Below, piece after piece: positions 14,373 through 23,914 of a stretch of 64,000 bases of DNA. The first letter of the stretch is position 1. Each line of letters opens with the position of its first letter. The translations under genes were made by a program, and so were the position numbers. The notes under the pieces are model-generated. The model saw only the letters and a list, made by a program, of their open reading frames with translations. It searched no databases and was not told the origin of the DNA. Source of the DNA: Pseudomonas sp. PSE14 (GTDB lineage Bacteria; Pseudomonadota; Gammaproteobacteria; Pseudomonadales; Pseudomonadaceae); the NCBI RefSeq assembly GCF_029203285.1, contig NZ_CP115669.1, forward strand, positions 5,022,001-5,086,000, written 5' to 3'.

Positions 14373-15503
14373 TCATAGATCGTCGAAGAAGCGCTTCATG
14401 CCCTCGAACCAGCCACTGGCCTTGGGCGAATGGGAAGAGTTGCCCTGCAGGGTGCCGCGGAACTCTTCGAGCAACTCGCGCTGACGCTTGTCCAGGTTGA
14501 CCGGGGTTTCCACGACGACGCGACACATCAGGTCGCCGGCACCGCCACCACGCACCGGGGCAACACCCTTGCCGCGCAGGCGGAACAGCTTGCCGGTCTG
14601 GGTGCCTTCGGGAATCTTCAGCTTCACGCGACCATCCAGGGTCGGCACTTCCAGCTCACCACCCAGGGCCGCGTCGGCGAAACTGATCGGCACTTCGCAG
14701 TACAGGTGCTTGCCGTCGCGCTGGAAGATGTCGTGCTCACGCACGTTCACCACCACGTACAGGTCGCCCGCCGGGCCACCATGGGCACCGGCCTCGCCTT
14801 CGCCGGTCAGACGGATGCGGTCACCGGTATCGACGCCGGCCGGCACTTTCACCGACAAGGTCTTGTGTTCTTCCACGCGCCCCTGGCCGTGGCAGGAGCC
14901 ACAGGGGTCGGTGATCATCTTGCCGCTGCCGTGACAGCGCGGGCAGGTCTGCTGGACCGAGAAGAAGCCCTGCTGCATACGCACCTGGCCGATACCGCCG
15001 CAGGTGGTACAGGTGACCGGCGTGGTGCCGGGCTTGGCGCCGCTTCCGCTGCAGGTCTTGCAGCCGACCAGGGTGGGAACACGGATAGTCACGGTGGTAC
15101 CGCGAACCGCGTCTTCCAGATCCAGGTCGAGGGTGTAGCGCAGGTCGGCGCCACGCGCCGGGCCGCCACGGGAGCCGCCACGACCGCCGCCACCGCCGAA
15201 GAAGTCGCTGAAGACATCACCGAAGATGTCCGAGAAGCTCGCACCACCGAAGCCGGCGCCACCGCCACCCATCTGCGGGTCGACGCCGGCATGGCCGTAC
15301 TGATCGTAGGCCGCGCGCTTGCTGGCGTCGGACAGGACCTCGTACGCCTCGTTGGCCTCCTTGAATTTGTCCTCGGCTTCCTTGTCGCCGGGGTTGCGGT
15401 CCGGGTGGTACTTCATGGCAAGCCGACGATAGGCCTTCTTCAGGTCCGACTCGCTGGCGCCACGCTCGACACCCAGTACCTCGTAAAAATCACGTTTGGC
15501 CAT
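14373..15503 (-). CDS. dnaJ: Chaperone protein DnaJ
   Basis: DnaJ stimulates the DnaK ATPase and delivers substrates. The 376 residues show a J domain with HPD in [11 protein letters not shown], a glycine/phenylalanine-rich segment (about 72-115), a zinc domain with four CxxCxGxG repeats ([32 protein letters not shown]) and the C-terminal substrate domain. The start [11 protein letters not shown] is at 15503; the open frame extends 14 codons further without family support. It is third in the grpE-dnaK-dnaJ series; the 122-base gap after dnaK holds two GC-rich hairpins without T-tracts. Confidence 0.97.
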   Translation of the reverse strand: MAKRDFYEVLGVERGASESDLKKAYRRLAMKYHPDRNPGDKEAEDKFKEANEAYEVLSDASKRAAYDQYGHAGVDPQMGGGGAGFGGASFSDIFGDVFSDFFGGGGGRGGSRGGPARGADLRYTLDLDLEDAVRGTTVTIRVPTLVGCKTCSGSGAKPGTTPVTCTTCGGIGQVRMQQGFFSVQQTCPRCHGSGKMITDPCGSCHGQGRVEEHKTLSVKVPAGVDTGDRIRLTGEGEAGAHGGPAGDLYVVVNVREHDIFQRDGKHLYCEVPISFADAALGGELEVPTLDGRVKLKIPEGTQTGKLFRLRGKGVAPVRGGGAGDLMCRVVVETPVNLDKRQRELLEEFRGTLQGNSSHSPKASGWFEGMKRFFDDL

Positions 15504-15625
15504 AAATTCTTTGCACCTTGAAAACCTCTCCCCCAGACACGCCAACGCGGGAGCAAGCCCCCGCGTGACGTTTCATGCGCACCGACACGCTGGTCGGTGC
15601 GCCGGAGCGGAAGCAAGCACGCGGC

Positions 15626-17542
<1,917 letters not shown>

Positions 17543-17609
17543 ATTTCACTCTCCAGAAATTAGATTCCGCGCTGACCCTGTTGCGGGTCTTTGGCTCGGT
17601 TGATTACCC

Positions 17610-17637
17610 AGATGGGGACCGGGTGGTGGATTTCAAG
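17610..17637 (-). promoter_or_regulatory. dnaK: Sigma-32 (heat shock) promoter of dnaK
   Basis: The minus strand has CTTGAAA, 13 bases, then CCCCATCT, an exact fit to the RpoH consensus CTTGAAA-N13-CCCCATnT. The -35 covers the grpE stop codon; the -10 lies about 70 bases before the dnaK ATG. Confidence 0.9.
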
Positions 17638-18196
17638 CCTTCTCGTCGATCGAAGGCGGGGTTTGTTCGGGCGCCTTGCTGACCACGACCATCGCCGGAC
17701 GCAGCAGGCGACCGTTGAGCAGGTAACCCTTCTGGAACACCTTGACCACGCTACCCGGCTCCAGACGCACGCTCTCTTCCATCGCCATGGCCTGGTGATG
17801 CTCGGGATTGAACGGCTCGCCGTGCGGATCGACCGGCTCGAGATTGAAGCGCTTCAGGGTGTCGTGGAACATCTTCAGCGTCAGCTCGATGCCTTCGCGC
17901 ATCGGCTTGATCGCCTCGTCTTCCGGGTTCGACATCTCCAGCGCGCGCTCGAGGGTATCGACGATCGGCAGCAGGTCGCCGGCGAATTTCTCCAAGGCGA
18001 ACTTGTGCGCTTTTTCCACGTCCTGCTCGGCGCGGCGGCGGACGTTCTGCAGTTCGGCGACGGCGCGCAGGCTCTGATCCTTGGCCGCGGCGAGCTGCTC
18101 TTCCAGCTCCAGCACGCGGGCATTCAGGTCCTCGGCAGCACCGGTTTCCGGCTGCTCGTTGAACTGGGAATCCCGAGTCTGTTGTTCGTCAGACAT
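17633..18196 (-). CDS. grpE: Nucleotide exchange factor GrpE
   Basis: GrpE releases ADP from DnaK and acts as a thermosensor. The 187-residue protein has an acidic, glutamine-rich N terminus, a long coiled coil (about 28-85, [20 protein letters not shown]), and the C-terminal beta domain ending in the family signature [23 protein letters not shown] precedes the ATG. It is first in the chaperone gene series, with its own sigma-32 promoter and a divergent recN. Confidence 0.97.
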   Translation of the reverse strand: MSDEQQTRDSQFNEQPETGAAEDLNARVLELEEQLAAAKDQSLRAVAELQNVRRRAEQDVEKAHKFALEKFAGDLLPIVDTLERALEMSNPEDEAIKPMREGIELTLKMFHDTLKRFNLEPVDPHGEPFNPEHHQAMAMEESVRLEPGSVVKVFQKGYLLNGRLLRPAMVVVSKAPEQTPPSIDEKA

Positions 18197-18267
18197 GCCA
18201 CTCTCCTAAAAAAGAAAATAAGCCTTTGAAAACAAAGCGAACCCATTGGTCCGCGGCTCTGCCGTCT

Positions 18268-18295
18268 ATATGGGGCGGATTTTTTCGACTTCAAG
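18268..18295 (-). promoter_or_regulatory. grpE: Sigma-32 (heat shock) promoter of grpE
   Basis: The minus strand has CTTGAAG, 13 bases, then CCCCATAT, one base from the RpoH consensus, about 72 bases before the grpE ATG. Confidence 0.85.
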
Positions 18296-18335
18296 GGCGC
18301 CGACCTCACGGGCACCCCAATGCGACAGGAGAGAA

Positions 18336-18363
18336 TTGCCAGCGGCAAAAAATACTGTATAAA
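18336..18363 (+). promoter_or_regulatory. recN: Candidate recN sigma-70 promoter
   Basis: TTGCCA at 18336-18341 and TATAAA at 18358-18363 are separated by 16 bases. The LexA-type site covers the -10 element. Confidence 0.6.
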
Positions 18364-18370
18364 TAACCAG
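18355..18370 (+). promoter_or_regulatory. recN: LexA (SOS) box of recN
   Basis: CTGTATAAATAACCAG fits the CTGT-N8-ACAG SOS consensus with one mismatch and is preceded by TA as in the extended consensus. It overlaps the -10 element, 23 bases before the recN ATG. Confidence 0.75.
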
Positions 18371-18392
18371 ACTTATTGAGGAGCCGCCGCCC

Positions 18393-20069
18393 ATGCTGGT
18401 TCACCTGTCCGTGCACAACTACGCCATCGTCGAGCACCTCGATCTCGAGCTCGCCGCTGGCATGACCGTGATCACCGGCGAAACCGGCGCCGGCAAGTCG
18501 ATCATGCTCGACGCCCTCGGCCTCGCCCTGGGCGACCGCGCCGACAGCGGCGTGGTGCGCCCCGGCGCCGACAAGACCGACATTCTCGCCAGCTTCGATG
18601 TCAGCGCGATTGCCGAAGCCCGCGATTGGCTGGCCGAGCGCGACCTGGAGCAGGACGGCCCGTGCATCCTGCGCCGGGTGATCACCGCCGAAGGCCGCTC
18701 CCGCGCCTATATCAACGGCACGCCCTGCCCTCTGGGCGACCTCAAGCACCTGGGCGAACTGCTCATCGACATCCACAGCCAGCACGAGCACCAGTCCCTG
18801 CTCAAGGCCGACACCCACCGCCGCCTGCTCGACGAATACGCCGGCAGCCAGGACCTGGCGCGCCAGGTGCACCTTGCCGCGCAGCGCTGGAAGCAGACCC
18901 GCCAGGAGCTGGACCGCCTGTCGCGCAATGGCGACGAGCAACGCGCTCGCCACCAGTTGCTCAGCTACCAGCTGGAAGAACTGGAAAACCTCGGCCTGGG
19001 TGATAACGAACTGGAGACGCTGGAAGCCGAACACAAGACCCTGAGCAACGCCGGCAGCCTGATCGCCGCGTGCCGGCAAGTAGTGGAAATGTGCAGCGAA
19101 AGCGATGCCGGCAACGTGCTTTCAGCCCTGACTTCGAGCCTCAATCGCCTCACTGCCTTCCCGAGCCAGCCGGTGGCGCTGGGCGAAGCGGTGAACCTGC
19201 TGTCCAGCGCGCAGATCCAGGTGGAAGAGGCAATTGGCGAGCTGAACCGCTTCGTCGACAACTTCGACGCCGATCCCATGCGCCTGCAACAACTGGAAGA
19301 ACGCATGGACGCCATCTACAGCCTGGCCCGCAAGCATCGCGTACAGCCCCACGAACTGCAGGACCTGCAGCAGCGCCTGCTGGATGAGCTGGAAGCGCTG
19401 AACGCCGATGATGAAGCCGTCGAGCGCCTGGGCGACGAACTGGCCGCCTATGCCCGTCATTACCAGGAGAAGGCTGAAGAACTCAGCCGCATCCGCCAAA
19501 CCGCCGCGCCGCAGCTGGCCAAGGCGGTGGAAGTGGAAATGCAGCGCCTGGGCATGCCCGGTGGCCGCTTCGCCATCGACCTGCGCGAAGCCAGCTCGGA
19601 CGAACCCCAGGTGAACGGCCTGGAGCAGCTGGAGTTCCTGGTCAGCGCCAACCCCGGCCAGCCCATGAAGGGCCTGGCGAAAGTTGCCTCGGGCGGCGAG
19701 CTGTCGCGCATCAGCCTGGCGATCCAGGTGATCACCGCGCAGACCTCGCGCATCCCGACCCTGGTTTTCGACGAAGTGGACGTCGGCATCGGCGGCCCCA
19801 CCGCCGAAGTCGTCGGCCAACTGCTGCGGCGCCTGGGCGATCGCGGCCAGGTACTGACCGTCACCCACCTGCCACAGGTGGCTGCACAGGGGCACCAGCA
19901 CCTGTTCGTGCACAAGGACCGCGACACCAGCGAAACCCGCACCGCCGTGGCCAACCTGAAAAAGGCCGAACGCATCGAGGAAATCGCCCGCATGCTCGGC
20001 GGGGTCGACCTGACCAAGGAATCCCTGGCCCACGCACGCAAGATGGTGGACTCCGCCATACAGGGCTGA
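18393..20069 (+). CDS. recN: DNA repair protein RecN
   Basis: RecN is an SMC-like ATPase that acts in double-strand break repair. The 558-residue protein has Walker A GETGAGKS at about residue 29, two long coiled-coil arms in the middle, then the ABC-type signature ASGGELSRISLAIQ and Walker B TLVFDEVDVGIGG. GAGGAG lies upstream of the ATG. It diverges from grpE. The LexA box over its promoter fits the known SOS control of recN. Confidence 0.97.
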   Translation: MLVHLSVHNYAIVEHLDLELAAGMTVITGETGAGKSIMLDALGLALGDRADSGVVRPGADKTDILASFDVSAIAEARDWLAERDLEQDGPCILRRVITAEGRSRAYINGTPCPLGDLKHLGELLIDIHSQHEHQSLLKADTHRRLLDEYAGSQDLARQVHLAAQRWKQTRQELDRLSRNGDEQRARHQLLSYQLEELENLGLGDNELETLEAEHKTLSNAGSLIAACRQVVEMCSESDAGNVLSALTSSLNRLTAFPSQPVALGEAVNLLSSAQIQVEEAIGELNRFVDNFDADPMRLQQLEERMDAIYSLARKHRVQPHELQDLQQRLLDELEALNADDEAVERLGDELAAYARHYQEKAEELSRIRQTAAPQLAKAVEVEMQRLGMPGGRFAIDLREASSDEPQVNGLEQLEFLVSANPGQPMKGLAKVASGGELSRISLAIQVITAQTSRIPTLVFDEVDVGIGGPTAEVVGQLLRRLGDRGQVLTVTHLPQVAAQGHQHLFVHKDRDTSETRTAVANLKKAERIEEIARMLGGVDLTKESLAHARKMVDSAIQG

Positions 20070-20072
20070 CCC

Positions 20073-20223
20073 GTAGGGCGTACAACCGGTCGCGGTTGTA
20101 CGTCGATACACCTACCGCATCGCTGACTTCGCGGCTGAGCTTGGCCAATCATTCCCAGGTCGAACCAGAGCGAAGCGGGACCATAGTCAATCGGCGTATA
20201 ACGCGGAGCGTTATACGCCCTAC
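20073..20223. repeat. 151-bp palindromic intergenic element between recN and fur
   Basis: The element is bounded by 10-bp inverted repeats GTAGGGCGTA and TACGCCCTAC. Each end carries its own hairpin (ACAACCG..CGGTTGT on the left; CGTATAACGC..GCGTTATACG on the right). A related GTAGGGCG-ATAACCGC motif recurs near 48896. It resembles a small non-autonomous repeat. Confidence 0.6.
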
Positions 20224-20248
20224 CCCCGACGAACCGTGCCACAAACGA

Positions 20249-20274
20249 AAACGGCGACCCTAGGGTCGCCGTTT
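20249..20274. terminator. Bidirectional terminator between recN and fur
   Basis: AAACGGCGACCC and GGGTCGCCGTTT form a perfect inverted repeat with a two-base centre between the two convergent genes; T or A runs on both sides allow termination in each direction. Confidence 0.8.
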
Positions 20275-20290
20275 CTGCATCTGCGTGTGC

Positions 20291-20695
20291 TTACTTCTTT
20301 TTACGCACGTAGAGCACCAGATTGTGATCGACGAGCTCGAAGCCGCGCTCCCTGACGATCTCCTTCTGGCGTTTTTCGATTTCCGAGTCCATGAACTCGA
20401 TGACTTCGCCGGTATCGACGCAGACCATGTGGTCATGGTGGCCGCTGTCGGCCAGCTCGAAGACGGCATGGCCGCCATCGAAGTTGTGGCGCACCACCAG
20501 GCCCGCGGCCTCGAACTGGGTCAGCACGCGATAGACAGTGGCCAGACCTACGTCCTCACCCGCCTCCATCAGCGCTTTGTAGACATCCTCCGCGCTCATA
20601 TGGCGTTGCTCGGCGGAATCGAGCATCTGGAGGATCTTGACGCGCGGCAGCGTGACCTTCAGTCCGGCTTTGCGCAGTTCGCTATTTTCAACCAT
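20291..20695 (-). CDS. fur: Ferric uptake regulator Fur
   Basis: Fur represses iron-uptake genes when loaded with Fe(II). The 134-residue protein has an N-terminal winged helix (LRKAGLKVTLPRVKILQML, then TVYRVLTQFEAAGLV) and the metal-binding hinge GHHDHMVCVDTGEVIEF. As in other pseudomonads there is no CxxC zinc motif at the C terminus. It diverges from bamE, the conserved fur-omlA arrangement of pseudomonads. Confidence 0.97.
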   Translation of the reverse strand: MVENSELRKAGLKVTLPRVKILQMLDSAEQRHMSAEDVYKALMEAGEDVGLATVYRVLTQFEAAGLVVRHNFDGGHAVFELADSGHHDHMVCVDTGEVIEFMDSEIEKRQKEIVRERGFELVDHNLVLYVRKKK

Positions 20696-20719
20696 GTGTG
20701 CTTTCTCGGCGCGGGATGC

Positions 20720-20748
20720 TTCGCAGCTTCCCTCAATGCAGGTATGAT
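20720..20748 (+). promoter_or_regulatory. bamE: Candidate bamE promoter
   Basis: TTCGCA at 20720-20725 and TATGAT at 20743-20748 are separated by 17 bases, in the 97-base gap between divergent fur and bamE. The -10 is good, the -35 weak. Confidence 0.45.
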
Positions 20749-20792
20749 CGGGGTTTTCGTCGCTCAGCCAAGATAGTGGAAGTCACCACCCG

Positions 20793-21329
20793 ATGCAAAA
20801 CGCCAAGCTCATGCTGACCAGTCTCGCCTTCGCGCTGGGACTCGCCGCACTCGCCGGTTGCTCTTTCCCGGGGGTTTACAAGATCGACATCCAGCAGGGC
20901 AACGTCGTAACACAAGACATGATAGACCAGTTGAAGCCTGGAATGACCCGGCGCCAAGTGCGGTTTATCATGGGTAACCCCTTGATCGTCGACACTTTCC
21001 ATCCCAATCGCTGGGATTACCTGTACAGCATCCAGCCCGGTGGCGGTCAGCGCCAGCAGGAGCGCATGAGCCTGTACTTCAGCGACAGCGACCAGTTGAT
21101 CGGCCTCAACGGCGACTTCATGCCCGGCGTAAGCCGCGACGAGTCGATCCTCGGCAAGGAAGGTGGCCCGACCACCACGCCGTCGGAACCGACCCAGCAG
21201 CAACCCGAACAGCCCAAGGAAGAACCGGCCAAGCCCGGCTCCGTGGAAGAGCAGATCCAGAAGGAAGTGGACCAGGTGGAAACCGTGCCGGTCCCGACCC
21301 CGGAACCGCTGGACAAGAACCCGCAATAA
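20793..21329 (+). CDS. bamE: Outer membrane assembly lipoprotein BamE (OmlA/SmpA)
   Basis: BamE is the small lipoprotein of the beta-barrel assembly machine. A signal peptide ends at the lipobox LAALAGC with the lipidated cysteine near residue 24. The SmpA/OmlA domain follows, with the typical [17 protein letters not shown] and [12 protein letters not shown]. The 178-residue length exceeds the roughly 113 of E. coli BamE because of a proline-, glutamate- and glutamine-rich C-terminal tail of about 65 residues. It diverges from fur. Confidence 0.95.
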   Translation: MQNAKLMLTSLAFALGLAALAGCSFPGVYKIDIQQGNVVTQDMIDQLKPGMTRRQVRFIMGNPLIVDTFHPNRWDYLYSIQPGGGQRQQERMSLYFSDSDQLIGLNGDFMPGVSRDESILGKEGGPTTTPSEPTQQQPEQPKEEPAKPGSVEEQIQKEVDQVETVPVPTPEPLDKNPQ

Positions 21330-21343
21330 GGGTCTGCCCGACA

Positions 21344-21371
21344 AAAAAGCCCGGCCAATGCCGGGCTTTTT
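21344..21371. terminator. Bidirectional terminator between bamE and rnfH
   Basis: AAAAAGCCCGGC and GCCGGGCTTTTT around CAAT form a near-perfect stem serving both convergent transcripts. Confidence 0.9.
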
Positions 21372-21399
21372 GTTGCCTGCTGTTTCAGGACCGGGGCAT

Positions 21400-21708
21400 T
21401 CAGCCCCTGGCGGCCTTGGCCCGAGCCGCGCGCTGCTTGCGAACCTCTTTGGGATCGGCGATCAGCGGACGATAGATCTCCACCCGCTCCCCGTCTTCCA
21501 GCACGCGCTCATCGGGCTTGGCCACGGCCTTGCCGAAAATCCCCAGTGGGCAATTCTGCACATCCAGATCAGGAAACTGCGCAGCGATGCCCGACAGCAG
21601 CACCGCCTCGCGCACCCGGGTGCCGTAGGGCACGCTCAGACGCAGCAGGGCTTGCCGCTCGGGCAGTGCGTAGACCACCTCGATGGCGATGCTCGCCGCT
21701 TCAGCCAT
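21400..21708 (-). CDS. RnfH/YfjF-family ubiquitin-like protein
   Basis: A 102-residue member of the UPF0125/RnfH family with a beta-grasp fold ([43 protein letters not shown]) and a basic C-terminal tail. Its function is not settled. The start [11 protein letters not shown] at 21708 is chosen over an earlier in-frame ATG because it fits family length; it overlaps the ratA stop by eight bases, giving the common ratA-rnfH pair. Confidence 0.88.
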   Translation of the reverse strand: MAEAASIAIEVVYALPERQALLRLSVPYGTRVREAVLLSGIAAQFPDLDVQNCPLGIFGKAVAKPDERVLEDGERVEIYRPLIADPKEVRKQRAARAKAARG

Positions 21709-22135
21709 GGAGTTGCTTGGCGCGCTGGCAGAAGGCATCGACCATGGTGTTCGCCGCCTGGGTGAACAGCGGGCCGAGGGTGGCCTTCACCAGCGCGCCG
21801 GCGTAATCGAAGGTCAGGTCGAGGGAAATCTTGCAGGCCTTGTCGCCCAGGGCCTTGAAGGTCCAAACGCCGTGCAGCTGGGTGAAGGGGCCTTCCTCCA
21901 GGTTCATCTCGATGCTCTGGCCGGGCACCAGCGCATTACGCGTGGTGAAGCGTTGGGTGATGCTGCCTTTGGCCACGGTCAGCTCGGCGCGCATGGCCAC
22001 CTCGCTTTCCTCCAGCACAGTGGAAGCCGAGCACCAGGGCAGGAACTCCGGGTAGCGCGCCACATCATTGACCAGGTCGTACAGCGCCTTCGCCGGGTAG
22101 GGCAGCAGCGCCGAACGCTGGATATGCGTGCTCAT
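21701..22135 (-). CDS. ratA: RatA/COQ10-type START-domain protein
   Basis: A 144-residue single-domain START/polyketide-cyclase-like protein. E. coli RatA was reported to inhibit 70S ribosome association, while homologous COQ10 proteins bind ubiquinone; which role applies here is open. Family blocks are [19 protein letters not shown] near residue 18 and [20 protein letters not shown] at the C terminus. It lies next to smpB (divergent) and overlaps rnfH, the same neighbours as in many gammaproteobacteria. Confidence 0.88.
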   Translation of the reverse strand: MSTHIQRSALLPYPAKALYDLVNDVARYPEFLPWCSASTVLEESEVAMRAELTVAKGSITQRFTTRNALVPGQSIEMNLEEGPFTQLHGVWTFKALGDKACKISLDLTFDYAGALVKATLGPLFTQAANTMVDAFCQRAKQLHG

Positions 22136-22273
22136 AGACGTCTCGCTTTGTTATGGGGCGATTACCCGCCCGCTGATCAAAAAAACAGCGCGCATTCTCC
22201 GAGATTAGCCACGCCCCCTCAAGCTTGCATGCCGGCATGCACCGTCCCGATAGCGGCGCGGCGAGCGACTCCC

Positions 22274-22279
22274 TATAAT
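22274..22279 (+). promoter_or_regulatory. smpB: smpB -10 element (TATAAT), almost leaderless
   Basis: A perfect TATAAT ends ten bases before the smpB ATG (22289). Initiation at the usual distance would start the mRNA at or within four bases of the ATG, and no ribosome binding site is present. No convincing -35 is seen. Confidence 0.6.
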
Positions 22280-22288
22280 GCGCGGCCT

Positions 22289-22768
22289 ATGGCTAAACAG
22301 AAGAAACACCCTTCGGGGACCATCGCGCAGAACAAGAAGGCTCTGCACGACTACTTCATCGAGCAGCGCTTCGAGGCGGGCGTCGCCCTGGCCGGCTGGG
22401 AAGTGAAAAGCCTGCGCGCCGGCAAGGCGCAGCTGGTGGACAGCTACGTGCTGCTCAAGGATGGCGAAGCCTGGCTGCTGGGCAGCCACATCACGCCGCT
22501 GACCACTGCCAGCACCCACGTCATCGCCGACCCGGTGCGCACGCGCAAGCTGCTGCTGCACAAGCGCGAGCTGGGCAAGCTGTTCGGTGCCGTGCAGCAG
22601 AAAGGCTACGCCTGCGTCGCGCTGTCGATGTACTGGAAGAAGCACCTGATCAAGTGCGAGATCGCACTGGCCAAGGGCAAGAAAGAGTACGACAAGCGCG
22701 ATACGGCGAAGGAGCGCGACGCCAACCGCGAGGTCCAGCGCGCCATTCGCCACGGCAAGGACGACTGA
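22289..22768 (+). CDS. smpB: SsrA-binding protein SmpB
   Basis: SmpB binds tmRNA and guides it into stalled ribosomes for trans-translation. The 159-residue protein starts [20 protein letters not shown] and has the family core [22 protein letters not shown], with the basic C-terminal tail ([19 protein letters not shown]) that occupies the empty mRNA channel. The ATG at 22289 gives the standard length; the frame runs far upstream only because of GC content. Its RNA partner ssrA is at 38050-38407. Confidence 0.97.
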   Translation: MAKQKKHPSGTIAQNKKALHDYFIEQRFEAGVALAGWEVKSLRAGKAQLVDSYVLLKDGEAWLLGSHITPLTTASTHVIADPVRTRKLLLHKRELGKLFGAVQQKGYACVALSMYWKKHLIKCEIALAKGKKEYDKRDTAKERDANREVQRAIRHGKDD

Positions 22769-22777
22769 GTCCTTCAG

Positions 22778-22800
22778 CGCCCTCCCTCAGCGAGGGCGCG
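22778..22800. terminator. Hairpin between smpB and lldR
   Basis: GCGCCCTC and GAGGGCGC form a stem in the short gap between convergent genes; there is only a weak T-tract. Confidence 0.5.
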
Positions 22801-22807
22801 TTGCCGG

Positions 22808-23584
22808 TCAGGCGTCCACTGCGCCCTGGCGCCGTTGCGCCCGCTGCAGGCGTACTTCCTGCGCCTGGGCTTCGGCCAGTACTTCCTGCACGTAATCGAT
22901 GTGTCGCTGGGAAATCTCCCGCGCCGCCTCCGCATGCCCGCCGACAATCGCCTCGTAGAGCTCACGATGCTGACGCATCAGTTGCTCGCGGGTCTCGTCG
23001 CGCTGCGCATACATCCCGCCGATATTGGTCACCACGTTGCGCTTGAGCAGGTCGAACAGGCCGCGGATGGTGTGCAGCAATACGGCGTTGTGACTGGCCT
23101 CGGCGATGGCGAGGTGGAAGGCCGCGTCCGCCGCTCCCTCCTCCGCCCGGCTGACCTTGCCGTGCCCCTGGTAGCACTCCTGCAGCGTGTCGAAAGCCTG
23201 CTTCAGGCGCTGATGATCCACCTCGGTCGCACGCTGCGCGGCGTAGTACGCGCAGGAGCCTTCCAGGGTGTGACGGAACTCCAGCAGATCGCGCTGCGCT
23301 TCCGGATTGCTCTCCAGCAGATGCAACAGCGGATCGCTGAACATTGAGCCCAGCCCTTCGCTGACGTAATTGCCTCCCCCCTGGCGACTGACCAGCAAGC
23401 CCTTGGCCCCCAGCTTCTGGATCGCCTCGCGTAGTGACGGCCGCGACACGCCGAACTGCTCGGCCAGCACTCGCTCCGCCGGCAGGCGCTCGCCAGCCTT
23501 GAGGGTGCCTTCGAGAATCATCGCCTCCAGCCGCTCGACGATGTCATCCGACAGACGGCGCTGCTTGACCTGACCAAATCCCAT
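22808..23584 (-). CDS. lldR: LldR, FadR/GntR-family regulator of lactate use
   Basis: A 258-residue regulator with an N-terminal winged helix (LKAGERLPAERVLAEQFGVSRPSLREAI region, residues about 28-60) and a C-terminal FCD ligand domain with the metal-type histidines in FHLAIAEASHN. LldR represses lldPD and is relieved by lactate. The ATG at 23584 has GGGAG ten bases upstream; an in-frame TTG seven codons earlier lacks such a site. It is divergent from lldP, and the perfect operator lies between them. Confidence 0.93.
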   Translation of the reverse strand: MGFGQVKQRRLSDDIVERLEAMILEGTLKAGERLPAERVLAEQFGVSRPSLREAIQKLGAKGLLVSRQGGGNYVSEGLGSMFSDPLLHLLESNPEAQRDLLEFRHTLEGSCAYYAAQRATEVDHQRLKQAFDTLQECYQGHGKVSRAEEGAADAAFHLAIAEASHNAVLLHTIRGLFDLLKRNVVTNIGGMYAQRDETREQLMRQHRELYEAIVGGHAEAAREISQRHIDYVQEVLAEAQAQEVRLQRAQRRQGAVDA

Positions 23585-23914
23585 CTTCGTGATCTCCCAC
23601 GGCAAAACGCTCTGCGCCGCGACTTGCGCGCCGAGCGCGGCAGTCTGACCAACCCCGAAGCCGGCAACAAGACCACCCCGCCCACCCGGGCGTTATCGAC
23701 AAAAGTTGAATCGCAGCAAATTGACACGCCGACAGCAGGGCTTTTACCCTGAGCGCTCGGCTTTGTAAATTGGTCTTACCAATTTACCGCAAAGTCGATT
23801 ACACGACAACTACGCCGCGATCAGTCGACCGCCTGCCAGCGCGCCACAAGCGCAACGGAATCGCCCGACCGGCAACAAGGCCCTCCACCCAAAAACAATT
23901 AGGGAGCCAACCAG
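23585..23914. other. lldR-lldP intergenic control region
   Basis: This 330-base divergent gap has no gene. It contains a TTGACA -35 at 23721-23726 with TACCCT at 23745-23750 (18-base spacing) towards lldP, the LldR operator just downstream, and the lldP ribosome binding site GGGAG near 23902. The remainder shows no further structure. Confidence 0.75.
23765..23787. promoter_or_regulatory. LldR operator
   Basis: GTAAATTGGT and ACCAATTTAC form a perfect 10-bp inverted repeat with a three-base centre, containing the TTGGT-N3-ACCAA core typical of FadR-type repressors. It lies at about +8 to +30 relative to the proposed lldP promoter. Confidence 0.85.
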
